Assembly (NCBI RefSeq): GCF_003269065.1
Contig: NZ_QLTA01000058.1
Coordinates: forward strand, 1-35,144
Length of the DNA: 35,144 nucleotides
Origin: Paracidovorax anthurii
GTDB lineage: Bacteria; Pseudomonadota; Gammaproteobacteria; Burkholderiales; Burkholderiaceae_C
Direction of reading: 5' to 3'
The position numbers and the translations under genes were made by a program. The notes beneath the pieces are model-generated. The model saw only the letters and a list, made by a program, of their open reading frames with translations. It made no database searches and was not told the DNA's origin. Below are positions 10,123 through 18,090 of the stretch, one piece after another (position 1 is the stretch's first letter; every line of letters starts with the position of its first letter).

Positions 10123-10692
10123 ATGGGAGACGCCATCCACCGCATGGCGCGGCGGGGCTGCGCCGCCGCATTGCGGCCCGCGCTGTGCGTGCTGTGCCTG
10201 GCGCAGGCCGCGCCCGCCGTGCCCGCCAACATCCCCACCACCGCGACCTTCTCGGTGAACGCCACCATCGTGCGCGGCTGCATGGTGGCCGGCCAGGCGG
10301 GACAGGTGACGGGGGTGAATTTCGGCACGATCGACTTCGGCACGCATTCGGCGGTCCGCACGGGCAGCGAGACGCAGTTCGCGGGGTCGGGCTCGGGCAC
10401 GCAGGCGCTCATCCAGTGCACGCCCGGCACCGCGGTGCAGGTCACCGCCGACGCGGGCCAGCATGCGCAGGGCGCGCAGCGCCGGCTCTCCAACAGCGCG
10501 GGGGCCTACGTGCCCTACGCGCTCGCGCTGGTGGCGGGCACCACCGCCCCCCTCACGCCCAACGTGCCGGCCAGCCTCACGCTCGGCGCCACCGCCACCG
10601 CGCTGCCCCTGCAGGGCACCGTGACGTTTCCCGGCTTCGGCCTGCCGGCGGGCAGCTACACCGACACCGTGCAGGTGACGCTTTCATGGTGA
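10123..10692 (+). CDS. SCPU domain pilin, second of operon
   Basis: A 189-residue SCPU-domain pilin with an N-terminal signal peptide (hydrophobic about residues 12-27, cleavage probably after AAPAVPA). The conserved Cys pair is in RGCMVAG and IQCTPG. The strand motif FGTIDFGT is shared with the first pilin, and the C-terminus YTDTVQVTLSW is the family's closing strand. The two are paralogous but clearly diverged. GGAGG lies about 9 bases before ATG 10123. Its 3' end overlaps the chaperone start by 7 bp, implying translational coupling. It is likely a minor or adaptor subunit; which of the two is the major pilin cannot be told from sequence. Confidence 0.9.
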   Translation: MGDAIHRMARRGCAAALRPALCVLCLAQAAPAVPANIPTTATFSVNATIVRGCMVAGQAGQVTGVNFGTIDFGTHSAVRTGSETQFAGSGSGTQALIQCTPGTAVQVTADAGQHAQGAQRRLSNSAGAYVPYALALVAGTTAPLTPNVPASLTLGATATALPLQGTVTFPGFGLPAGSYTDTVQVTLSW

Positions 10693-11564
10693 GCATGGCC
10701 CGGCACACACCCTCTTCCCCCACGCGCCCATGCCTGCCGCTGCGCTCCCGCGCCAACGCCCTGGCCCTGGCCTTCACCCTGGCCGTGCTGTCGGCCCTGC
10801 CTGGCACCGCGCGGGCAGCCGCGCCGCTCATGATCTGGCCGGTGGACCCGGTGATCGCCGGCGAGCAGCGGGCCGTGGCGCTGTGGGTGGAGAACCGTGG
10901 CGGCGAGCCCGTGTCGCTGCAGGCCCGCGTCTTTGCATGGCGGCAGGAGAACGGCGACGACCAGTTCACCACCCAGCAGGCAGTGGTCGCCAGCCCGCCG
11001 ATCAGCCACATCCCGCCGGGCGAGCGGCAGATGGTGCGGCTCATCGCCACGCACCCCGTGCCGCCCGGGCAGGAGCAGGCCTACCGCGTGCTGATCGACG
11101 AGCTGCCCCCGCCCGCCCCGGAGCTCCCGGCCGGCACGCCGCCGCCGGTGGTCCGGCCGTCCACCCACCTGGGCGTGCGCCTGCAGATCCGCTACGCCAT
11201 ACCGCTCTTCGTCTACGCGCCCGGCACGCTGGGCCCGCGCATGCCCTCCACGCACACCGGGCTGCTGCCGAGCCTCGGGGTGGGCGCGTCCCTGGAGCCC
11301 TCGCTGCAATGGGACGTGGAGCGCGGCGGGGACGGCACGCACTACCTGGTCGTGCACAACACCGGCCCCGGCCATGCGCGGCTCACCGCCGTGCGCTGGC
11401 ACGCCGATGGCCGCGAAGGCGCGACCATCAACCCCGGCCTGATGGGCTACGTGCTGCCGCACAGCCAGCGGCGCTGGGAACTGCCCCAGGCCCCGCTGCC
11501 GGGCCACGGCCTGCAGGCCACCGTGAACGGGCGCGCGGCGCCGCTGCCCCGTGCGACGCAATGA
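10686..11564 (+). CDS. Periplasmic pilus chaperone (PapD-like, archaic type)
   Basis: A 292-residue fimbrial chaperone. After a signal peptide (hydrophobic LALAFTLAVLSALPGTARA) comes a PapD-like N-terminal immunoglobulin domain. It shows RAVALWVENRGGEPVSLQARVFAW, the subunit-binding strand region DDQFTTQQAVVASPPISHIPPGERQMVRLI, and YRVLIDELP. The second domain includes LVVHNTGPGHARLTAVR. The Pro-rich linker (LPPPAPELPAGTPPPVV) is unusual in length. ATG 10686 overlaps the preceding pilin; ATG 10695 is an alternative start. The 3' end overlaps the usher start. It would fold SCPU subunits in the periplasm and hand them to the usher. Confidence 0.9.
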   Translation: MVSMARHTPSSPTRPCLPLRSRANALALAFTLAVLSALPGTARAAAPLMIWPVDPVIAGEQRAVALWVENRGGEPVSLQARVFAWRQENGDDQFTTQQAVVASPPISHIPPGERQMVRLIATHPVPPGQEQAYRVLIDELPPPAPELPAGTPPPVVRPSTHLGVRLQIRYAIPLFVYAPGTLGPRMPSTHTGLLPSLGVGASLEPSLQWDVERGGDGTHYLVVHNTGPGHARLTAVRWHADGREGATINPGLMGYVLPHSQRRWELPQAPLPGHGLQATVNGRAAPLPRATQ

Positions 11565-13956
11565 CCCCCGCCCCCGCCTTCACGCCCGCGCCGGCCGGCT
11601 GCTGGTGCTGCTGGCCTGCCTGCCGGGACTGCTCTCGGCCGGCGACTACCCCGCGCCCGATCCGCGCGGCGCGAGTGCGCCGGTCACGCTCTACCTGGAG
11701 CTGGACGTGAACGGCGTGGCGAGCGGCGAGCTGGTGGAAGTGCGCAAGCGCGGCCCGCACTTCGAGATCGATGCCGCCACGCTGCGCCGCCTGCACGTGC
11801 GCACGGCCGCGCCGGACGGCACGCCCGTGGCCGTCGATGCGCTGGCGGGCGTCACCGTCGCCTACGACAGCCTCGCGCAGCGCCTGCGCATCGACATGCC
11901 GCCCGAATGGCTGCCCGGGCAGACGCTGCGCACGGACCCGCGCGACGGCGTGGGGCTGTCGCGCGGCAGCGGGCTGCTGCTGAACTACGAGCTGTACGCC
12001 ACGCAGGCCCGCGGCCAGACGGTGGCCTCGCTGTGGTCGGAGCAGCGCTATTTCGGCGACCACGGCGTGATCTCCAACATGGGCATCTTCCGCCGCGCCG
12101 GCAGCGGCACGAGCAATGGCTACCTGCGCTACGAAACCGCCTGGACGGACATCGATCCCGTCGCCACCACCGCCTGGGGCGCGGGCGACGTGATCACCGG
12201 CGCGCTCGGCTGGAGCACGCCGGTGCGGCTGGGCGGGGTGCAGTGGTCGCGCAATTTCGCCGCGCGCCCCGACCTCGTGACCTACCCCATGCCCGAGTTC
12301 GCGGGGCAGGCGGCCGTGCCGTCGGCGGTGGACGTGTTCGTCAACGGCTTCCGGGCCGGCCGGCACAACGTGCAGCCCGGGCCGTTCACGCTCGGGGAGC
12401 TGCCGGCCGTGAGCGGCGCGGGCACGGCCTCGGTCATCACCACCGACGCGCTGGGGCGCCAGGTCGTGACCTCGGTGCCGTTCTACGTGAGCAGCGAGCT
12501 GCTGCGCCCGGGCTTGACCGACTATTCGCTCTCGCTGGGCGCGCTGCGGCGCGGCTACGGGCTGCGCAACTTCGCCTACGGCCGGCCCATCGCGGCGGGC
12601 GTGTACCGGCGCGGCATGACCGACGCCGTCACGCTCGAGACCCAGGCCCAGGCCGGCCGCGGGCTGGCCGTGCTGGGGGCCGGCGGCCTGCTGCGCTGGG
12701 GCCTGCTCGGCGTGTTCAATGCGTCGCTCACGCACGGCCGCTCGCGCCCGCCCGGCAGCACCGGAAGCGACCGCGACGGCGGATGGCAGTGGAGCGCGGG
12801 CTACCAGTACCACACGCCGGGCGGCGGCATCTCGATCCAGCAGATCCAGCGCAACCCGGGCTTCGGCGATGCCGGCGACTACGGCGGCGACACGCTGCGG
12901 CCCTACCGCCGCACCCGGCAGATCAACGCTAGCCTCAACGTGGGCGCGGGATCGCTGGGCGCGGGCTGGATCGACCTGCGCGGCGCGGGCAGCGAGCGCA
13001 GCCGCATCGCCTATGCCAGCTACAGCACGCCGCTGGGGCGCGACGCCTTCCTGTCGCTCACCACGGGCCGCACCGTCGAGACGGGCGAGACGCAGGTCCG
13101 CATGCAGCTGACCTACCTGCTCGACACCCAGCTCACCGCGCAGGGCGCGCTCACGCGCTCGAGCGGCGCACTGCAGGGCGAGGTGAGCATGCAGCGCAGC
13201 CTGGCGAGCGACGGCGGCGTGGGCTGGCACCTGGGCCACACGCGCAGCGGCGCCACCGGCGGGAGCATGGGCCAGAGCTACCGGCTGGCGAGCCTGCAGT
13301 ACCAGGGCCGCCACGGCATGGTGCAGGGGGGGGTCTTCGGCACCTCCGACGACACCACCCGCTGGGCGGGCGCGTCGGGCTCGCTGGGCCTCATGGACGG
13401 CTACGCCTTCGCGGCCAACCGCGTCACCGATGGCTTCGCCCTCGTCTCCACCGACGGCGCGCCGGACGTGCCCATCACCTTCAACCACCAGCCGGCCGGC
13501 CGCACCGATGGGCAGGGCTACCTGCTCGTGCCCAACGTGCCGGCCTTCTACCCGGCGCGCTATGCGATCGATCCGCTGTCGCTGCCGGTGGATGTGCACA
13601 CGCCCACGCTGGAGCGCCGCCTGGCCGTGGCGCGCGGCACGGGCGCGCTGGTGCACCTGCCGGTGCTGCGCATGCGCACGGCCACCCTCACCCTGGTGGA
13701 CACGCAGGGCGAGCCCCTGCCGCCCGGCAGCGCCGTGCTGCACGAGCAGGGCCGCGTGCCCACGGTGGTGGGCTGGGACGGCGTGGTCTATCTCACCACG
13801 CTGCACCCGCACAACACGCTCGTCGCGCGCACGCCGGACGGCCTGGAGTGCCGCGCCGCCTTCGACGAGGCCGACTACACGGCCACGCGCAACCTGCACG
13901 TGACCTGCCGCCCCGGTGCGGCGCCGCCCCCCGGCGCAGGAAGCCGCGCATCATGA
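11551..13956 (+). CDS. Outer-membrane usher (fimbria/pilus biogenesis, CsuD-like)
   Basis: An 801-residue usher forming the outer-membrane pore for pilus assembly. It begins at GTG 11551, overlapping the chaperone stop by 14 bp; the ATG at 11561 is out of frame. A signal peptide (GRLLVLLACLPGLLSA) is followed by the periplasmic N-domain (VTLYLELDVNGVASGELVEV), then a beta-barrel with many alternating aromatic strands. The plug region is around DVFVNGFRAGRHNVQPGPF. C-terminal domains begin near ALVSTDGAPDVPITFNHQPAGRTDGQGYLLVP, typical of the FCT/sigma-type ushers. The final Cys pair (LECRAAF...HVTCR) fits. Length is normal. The tip gene starts within its stop codon. Confidence 0.93.
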   Translation: MRRNDPRPRLHARAGRLLVLLACLPGLLSAGDYPAPDPRGASAPVTLYLELDVNGVASGELVEVRKRGPHFEIDAATLRRLHVRTAAPDGTPVAVDALAGVTVAYDSLAQRLRIDMPPEWLPGQTLRTDPRDGVGLSRGSGLLLNYELYATQARGQTVASLWSEQRYFGDHGVISNMGIFRRAGSGTSNGYLRYETAWTDIDPVATTAWGAGDVITGALGWSTPVRLGGVQWSRNFAARPDLVTYPMPEFAGQAAVPSAVDVFVNGFRAGRHNVQPGPFTLGELPAVSGAGTASVITTDALGRQVVTSVPFYVSSELLRPGLTDYSLSLGALRRGYGLRNFAYGRPIAAGVYRRGMTDAVTLETQAQAGRGLAVLGAGGLLRWGLLGVFNASLTHGRSRPPGSTGSDRDGGWQWSAGYQYHTPGGGISIQQIQRNPGFGDAGDYGGDTLRPYRRTRQINASLNVGAGSLGAGWIDLRGAGSERSRIAYASYSTPLGRDAFLSLTTGRTVETGETQVRMQLTYLLDTQLTAQGALTRSSGALQGEVSMQRSLASDGGVGWHLGHTRSGATGGSMGQSYRLASLQYQGRHGMVQGGVFGTSDDTTRWAGASGSLGLMDGYAFAANRVTDGFALVSTDGAPDVPITFNHQPAGRTDGQGYLLVPNVPAFYPARYAIDPLSLPVDVHTPTLERRLAVARGTGALVHLPVLRMRTATLTLVDTQGEPLPPGSAVLHEQGRVPTVVGWDGVVYLTTLHPHNTLVARTPDGLECRAAFDEADYTATRNLHVTCRPGAAPPPGAGSRAS

Positions 13957-14927
13957 CGGCGGCGAAGCCCCCGGACCACCGCGCGCTGCGCACCGCCGGC
14001 CTGCTCGCGGGCGCGCTCTGCCTCGCGGCCGCGTGGCGCCCCGCCGCGGCCGACTGCGTGAGCAGCGTGACGGGCGGCGTCCTCGGCTCGGTGCCGTCGC
14101 AGCGCGTGCTGAACGGGCCGGCCATCAGCACCACGGGCCAGTTCACGCTCGCCTGCGGGGGCATCGTGATCTCCACCCTGGGCACGCCCACGGTCAAGGC
14201 CAAGTTCGTGAGCCCCACCACGGGACTCACGCTCAAGGACGGCACCAATCCCTCCATCCCCTACCAGATCACCGACCTTGGCAACGTCAGCTACACGCAG
14301 AGCACGCTCGTGATCAACGCAAGCGGCGCGAACGTGGTCTCGCTGCTGAGCAACAACACCGCCTCGGTGCCCCTGCGCATCACCACCTCGGTGGGCGCGA
14401 ACGTGCCCGCGGGCACCTATACCGACACCATCACCGTCAACTGGGAGTACGCCAACATCTGCGAGGGACTGCTCGGCGTGGGCAGCATCTGCCTGGGCAC
14501 GCCGCGCAACGGCAACGTCGACCGGCTGCTCACCGTGCAGCTCGTGGTGACGAACGACTGCACCTTCTCCGCCCCGGACGTGCAGTTCGGCAGCGCGCCG
14601 CTGCCCACGGCCTTCGCCGCCGTGAGCGGCAACGTCTCGATCGTGTGCACGCGCGGCCTGTCGGTGAACGTGGGGCTCGGCCCCGGCACCTACCCGGCGG
14701 CGGGGCGCCGCCAGATGGCCAGCGGCGCGAACCGCCTGGCCTACGACCTCTTCCGCGGCGACGGCAGCGTGTGGGGCACGGCGGCCGGCACGCGCGTGAC
14801 GGGCACGGGGCTCACCGACGGCATCACGCCGCTCGTGATGCCCTACACGGCCCGCATCTACGGCGACCAGAGCCCGCCGGCCCCCGGCGTGTACCAGGAC
14901 AACGTGGTGGTGGACGTGCAGTTCTGA
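13953..14927 (+). CDS. Two-domain SCPU protein, probable pilus tip adhesin (CsuE-like)
   Basis: A 324-residue secreted protein with two successive SCPU domains. The first (about 35-195) contains CVSSVTGG and closes with YTDTITVNWEY. The second (about 205-324) begins near NDCTFSAPDVQFGSAPLP and closes with YQDNVVVDVQF. A two-domain subunit as the last gene of the operon is the CsuE arrangement, in which the extra N-terminal domain is the tip adhesin. The signal peptide is clear (LLAGALCLAAAWRPAAA). ATG 13953 overlaps the usher stop in an ATGA arrangement. The hydrophobic finger loops known from CsuE cannot be assigned without modelling. Confidence 0.9.
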   Translation: MTAAKPPDHRALRTAGLLAGALCLAAAWRPAAADCVSSVTGGVLGSVPSQRVLNGPAISTTGQFTLACGGIVISTLGTPTVKAKFVSPTTGLTLKDGTNPSIPYQITDLGNVSYTQSTLVINASGANVVSLLSNNTASVPLRITTSVGANVPAGTYTDTITVNWEYANICEGLLGVGSICLGTPRNGNVDRLLTVQLVVTNDCTFSAPDVQFGSAPLPTAFAAVSGNVSIVCTRGLSVNVGLGPGTYPAAGRRQMASGANRLAYDLFRGDGSVWGTAAGTRVTGTGLTDGITPLVMPYTARIYGDQSPPAPGVYQDNVVVDVQF

Positions 14928-14973
14928 CCCCGCGCGCGGCCCGCGATGCGCGAGGCCCGCACGGCTTCACCCC

Positions 14974-15051
14974 TCCGATGGCCGCGGAGCAGGCCATGCC
15001 GGCAGACGCCGCGGAGCGGGCTCTGCCCGTCCACGGACGTCGTCCTCCTCG
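14974..15051 (+). repeat. 78-bp dispersed repeat (TCCGATGGCCGCGGAGCAGG family), copy 1
   Basis: This copy begins TCCGATGGCCGCGGAGCAGG and runs through GAGCGGGCTCTGCCCG to CGTCGTCCTCCTCG. It lies in the spacer between the pilus operon and slyD, 78 bases before a second, nearly identical copy. The 78 bases between the copies look unrelated to either. A third copy is at 23754-23880. Confidence 0.85.
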
Positions 15052-15129
15052 AAGCACAAAGAGGCTCTTCGTCACCGTCACGCACTTTGCGCTTCCGCCG
15101 CAACCCGTGATTCTGCGCGGCCTCACCCT

Positions 15130-15240
15130 TCCGATGGCCGCGGAGCAGGCCACGCCAGCGGACGCCGTGGAGCGGGCTCTGCCCGTCCACGGGCGTCGTC
15201 CCCCTCGGGGGGAAGGCGCCGAAGGCGACTCAGGGGGGGA
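15130..15240 (+). repeat. Dispersed repeat (TCCGATGGCCGCGGAGCAGG family), copy 2 with G-rich tail
   Basis: This copy matches copy 1 over about 75 bases and continues into a tail of CCCCCTCGGGGGGAAGGCGC followed by CGAAGGCGACTCAGGGGGG. The tail ends 6 bp from the slyD stop codon. Read on the minus strand, the tail offers C-rich/G-rich hairpins and may help end slyD transcripts. Copy 3 has the same kind of tail next to another minus-strand gene end. Confidence 0.85.
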
Positions 15241-15246
15241 GGTATT

Positions 15247-15717
15247 TCAGTGGTGGTGGCCGTGGCCGCCGTGCACGTGGCGGTGGGCCACCTCCTCGGC
15301 CGTGGCGGCGCGCACCTCGGTGACCTTGCACGAAAAGCGCAGCGCCTGGCCGGCGAGCGGGTGGTTGGCATCCAGGTGCACCTCGGGGCCCTTGATCTTG
15401 ACCACGTTGAACACCTGCGGGCGACCGTCGTCGCCCACGCCGCGCAGCTGGCCGCCGACCTTCACGCCGGGCGGGAACTCGCTCTTCGGGATGGTGCGCA
15501 CGAGGCTCTCGTCGCGCGCGCCGAAGGCATCCTCCACCGCCAGATCGACCGTGGTGGCGAAGCCCGTGGCCTGCCCGTCGAGCGCGGCCTCGACCTTGGG
15601 GAAGAGGTTCTCGTAGCCGCCGTGCAGGTAGGCCACGTGGCCCGAATCCAGCGGCTTGCCCTGCGGGTCGGTGATCTTGTAGGTCAGGGTGACGGCGGTG
15701 TCCTTGGTGATGTTCAT
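15247..15717 (-). CDS. slyD: FKBP-type peptidyl-prolyl isomerase, SlyD-like
   Basis: A 156-residue SlyD-type prolyl isomerase/chaperone. The FKBP core begins VTLTYKITDPQGKPLDSG. The chaperone 'insert in flap' region includes LHGGYENLFPKVEAALDGQ and TVDLAVEDAFGARDESLVRTIPKSEFP. The second half of the core contains DANHPLAGQALRFSCKV, the family hallmark. The C-terminus is histidine-rich (HRHVHGGHGHHH), so metal binding as in other SlyD proteins is plausible, although the tail is short and lacks a cysteine cluster. It acts in the cytoplasm. It stands alone between a repeat cluster and the convergently independent beta-helix genes. Confidence 0.93.
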   Translation of the reverse strand: MNITKDTAVTLTYKITDPQGKPLDSGHVAYLHGGYENLFPKVEAALDGQATGFATTVDLAVEDAFGARDESLVRTIPKSEFPPGVKVGGQLRGVGDDGRPQVFNVVKIKGPEVHLDANHPLAGQALRFSCKVTEVRAATAEEVAHRHVHGGHGHHH

Positions 15718-15780
15718 GGTCGGGAGAGATTGCGGGAAGACAGGGAAGAAGAAGGCAGCGCTCGCGCGCCGGGCGCGCGG

Positions 15781-17169
15781 TCAGTCCCTCATTGTCGGCC
15801 ATCCCCCCCGGGGGAGCGGCCCGCGCGGCGCAAGCTGCCGGCGGCGCACCGCCAGCGCCGTGGCCGCCATGAGCGCGGCCAGCCCCGCGAGACCGGCCGG
15901 CGACAGCGCCGGGATGCCGGTGCCGCCGGCCGGGACCACGGGCACCACCGGGTCGGCAATCACGCCCAGGGTGCTGTCGGCATCGCCGATGCCGTTGTCG
16001 GTCACGGTGTAGGTGAACGTGCGGCCATCGGCGCTGAGCACCGCGCCGGGCACGGCGAACCAGCTCTGCACCAGGCTGCCCGGCTGTGCCGGCCCGTACT
16101 TGTAGAGCACGGTGCCCGCGGGCATGGCCTGCGAATAGGTGAGCGTGATCGTGACCGTGGACCCGGTGCCGCAGGCCGTGGTGCCGAAGCGGAACCCGGC
16201 CTGTGCCGCGAACACGGTGGAGGGCAGCCCGTTGCCCACGGCGGCGGGCGCCACGAACTGCTGGGACGCGAAGCTGCAGCCCGGCAGCCCCCCCGAGAGG
16301 CTGGCGCTCGCGCTGCCCGCCGGGATCGCCGGCGCGCCGCTGGTGCTGCCCGGCAGCTCGGGCGTGGCCGAGGTGAAGCTCAGCAGCGAGGAGTTCTGCG
16401 AATTGCCGCTCACCACGGCCTCCTGCGCGAGCACCACGGCCTGCGCGTTCCGCGCGATCACGCCCGTGCCGGAATTCATCGCCACCGCCGAGCCGGCGAG
16501 GTTGATGACGGCGGCGCCATCGGCCGCGACGCCCGAGCCGCAGTGGGTGAAGCTGGAGCCGGAGGCGTCGATCTGCGCGCCCGCCGCGGCGGCATCGACA
16601 CGCAGGCAGTCCTGCGAGAAATGCGCCACGTCCACGTTCTGCAGGCTCACCGCGCTGGCGGACGCCACGCGGATGCCGTGGCGCCCGGTGCCGCCCGCGC
16701 CGTGGAGGCTGAGGTTGCGCAGGGTCACGGGCCCCATCGCGCCGGGGGGCAGGTCGATGACGATGGCGTCCTGCTGGCTGGCGATGGTGGTCACGAAGGC
16801 CGTCGTGTCCTCCGGCGCCAGGGGGCCGAGGCCCGCGATGCGCCCGCCGCCGTCGATGGTGACGGGCTTGTCGATCACCAGGGGCTGGTAGGTGACCGTG
16901 TCCGCGGTGCCGTTGTTGCCGTAGAGGAAGTCGAAGGCGCCGGCATCGAGCACGTCGATCTCGCCGCCGCTGGCCGTCCGGGCCAGCGCGGCGCCGAAGG
17001 TGCGGCACGGCGCAGTGCGCGCGCACGGGTTCGCGTCGTCGCCCACGCCCGAAACCCAGGTCCGCAGGGCCTGGGCCGAGGCGCCCAGGCTGGTGGTGGC
17101 GAGCGCCAGCAGGGCCAGCGCGCGCAGTGCGCGGCCGGCCTCTGGCCGCCTTGTCCAGAAATGCATCAT
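15781..17169 (-). CDS. Secreted beta-helix protein with choice-of-anchor U domain and IPTL-CTERM-like tail
   Basis: A 462-residue surface protein candidate. After a signal peptide (LRALALLALATTSLGASAQA) comes RTWVSGVGDDANPC, the start of a right-handed parallel beta-helix (pectate-lyase-like) with repeated short strands up to about residue 270. A region at about 315-410 (VTITLTYSQAMPAGTVLYKYGPA, FTYTVTDNGIGDADST) fits the choice-of-anchor U family. The C-terminus IPALSPAGLAGLAALMAATA followed by an Arg cluster is the IPTL-CTERM sorting pattern, with Ala replacing Thr. About 17 residues continue after the Arg cluster, longer than usual. No enzymatic residues can be assigned. It lies 13 bp downstream of a shorter paralogue, so they are likely co-transcribed. 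Confidence 0.85.
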   Translation of the reverse strand: MMHFWTRRPEAGRALRALALLALATTSLGASAQALRTWVSGVGDDANPCARTAPCRTFGAALARTASGGEIDVLDAGAFDFLYGNNGTADTVTYQPLVIDKPVTIDGGGRIAGLGPLAPEDTTAFVTTIASQQDAIVIDLPPGAMGPVTLRNLSLHGAGGTGRHGIRVASASAVSLQNVDVAHFSQDCLRVDAAAAGAQIDASGSSFTHCGSGVAADGAAVINLAGSAVAMNSGTGVIARNAQAVVLAQEAVVSGNSQNSSLLSFTSATPELPGSTSGAPAIPAGSASASLSGGLPGCSFASQQFVAPAAVGNGLPSTVFAAQAGFRFGTTACGTGSTVTITLTYSQAMPAGTVLYKYGPAQPGSLVQSWFAVPGAVLSADGRTFTYTVTDNGIGDADSTLGVIADPVVPVVPAGGTGIPALSPAGLAGLAALMAATALAVRRRQLAPRGPLPRGGWPTMRD

Positions 17170-17182
17170 CGCGGCCCCGCTG

Positions 17183-17998
17183 TCAGTTGGACGCGGCGGT
17201 GGCGGTGAACGAGCCGTTCACGGTATTGCCAAGGGTCTGGTTGTTGCCCGACGAGCGCAGGCTGGCCTGGTTCACCGCCGAGAGCCCCAGCGCATTGCCG
17301 AACACGGTGCTGCCCGAGACCTGCACGCCGGCGTTCTGGCCGCTCGCCAGGATGCCCGTCGTGCCGTTGAAGAGGAAGCGGGAGCGGTCCACCGACACGC
17401 TCGCGGCCCAGGGCGGCGCGGCCGTCGTGGCCGAGGACGCGACCGAGAGGCCGTTCGCGCAGTTCGAGGCCGTCGTGTCGAGGATCTGCACCGCGTTCAC
17501 GGCGGCGCCCGTATTGATGGCGATGCAGGCCTGGGCGAAGCGCTCGATCTTCACGTTCTGCAGCCGCAGCGTGCGGCCGCTGGAAAACAGCACGCCGTTG
17601 CCGCCGGTGCCCACGCCGTTCAGCGTCACGTTGCGCAGGATCACGTCGTCGCTGGCGCCCGCGACGACGCGGATGCCGTCCGAGCCGCCCGAGGCCAGGA
17701 CGCTCGCGACCTGCCCGGCGCCGCCGTCGAGGGTGATGGCCTTGGTGATGGTCACGGCACCGAAGGCGCCCGGGTCGAGGGCGCTGATCTCGCCGCCGGC
17801 TGCCGTCTTGGTGATGGCGCCCGCCCAGGTCTTGCACGGCGCGGTGCGGGAGCAGGGGTTGGCATCGTCGCCCACGCCGGACACCCAGGTGCGCGTGGCC
17901 TGGGCGTGCGCGGGCACGGCGGCGAAGGCGCAGAGCAGGGCCGACAGGACGGCCCCGGCATGGGGGCGGAGAAATTGGGAGAGGCGGTGGACGGCCAT
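17183..17998 (-). CDS. Secreted right-handed beta-helix protein, short paralogue
   Basis: A 271-residue protein with a signal peptide (AGAVLSALLCAFAAVPAHA) followed by RTWVSGVGDDANPCSRTAPC, almost identical to the same segment of the gene downstream. A beta-helix of right-handed parallel type follows (ITLDGGAGQVASVLASGG, DDVILRNVTLNGVG, RTLRLQNVKIERFAQ). It stops after the helix and lacks the anchor domain and C-terminal sorting motif of its neighbour, so it would be released or held by another means. The start is ATG 17998, with no strong Shine-Dalgarno sequence. The pair looks like a tandem duplication followed by divergence or domain loss. Confidence 0.82.
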   Translation of the reverse strand: MAVHRLSQFLRPHAGAVLSALLCAFAAVPAHAQATRTWVSGVGDDANPCSRTAPCKTWAGAITKTAAGGEISALDPGAFGAVTITKAITLDGGAGQVASVLASGGSDGIRVVAGASDDVILRNVTLNGVGTGGNGVLFSSGRTLRLQNVKIERFAQACIAINTGAAVNAVQILDTTASNCANGLSVASSATTAAPPWAASVSVDRSRFLFNGTTGILASGQNAGVQVSGSTVFGNALGLSAVNQASLRSSGNNQTLGNTVNGSFTATAASN

Positions 17999-18090
17999 GG
18001 ACGGGGACTTTGCAACAATTTTTGACAACCGGCGATCATGCCCGCGGCGCCTGCCGCCTGAAAGCGTTCTGTGACCTGCGCACCACCGTT

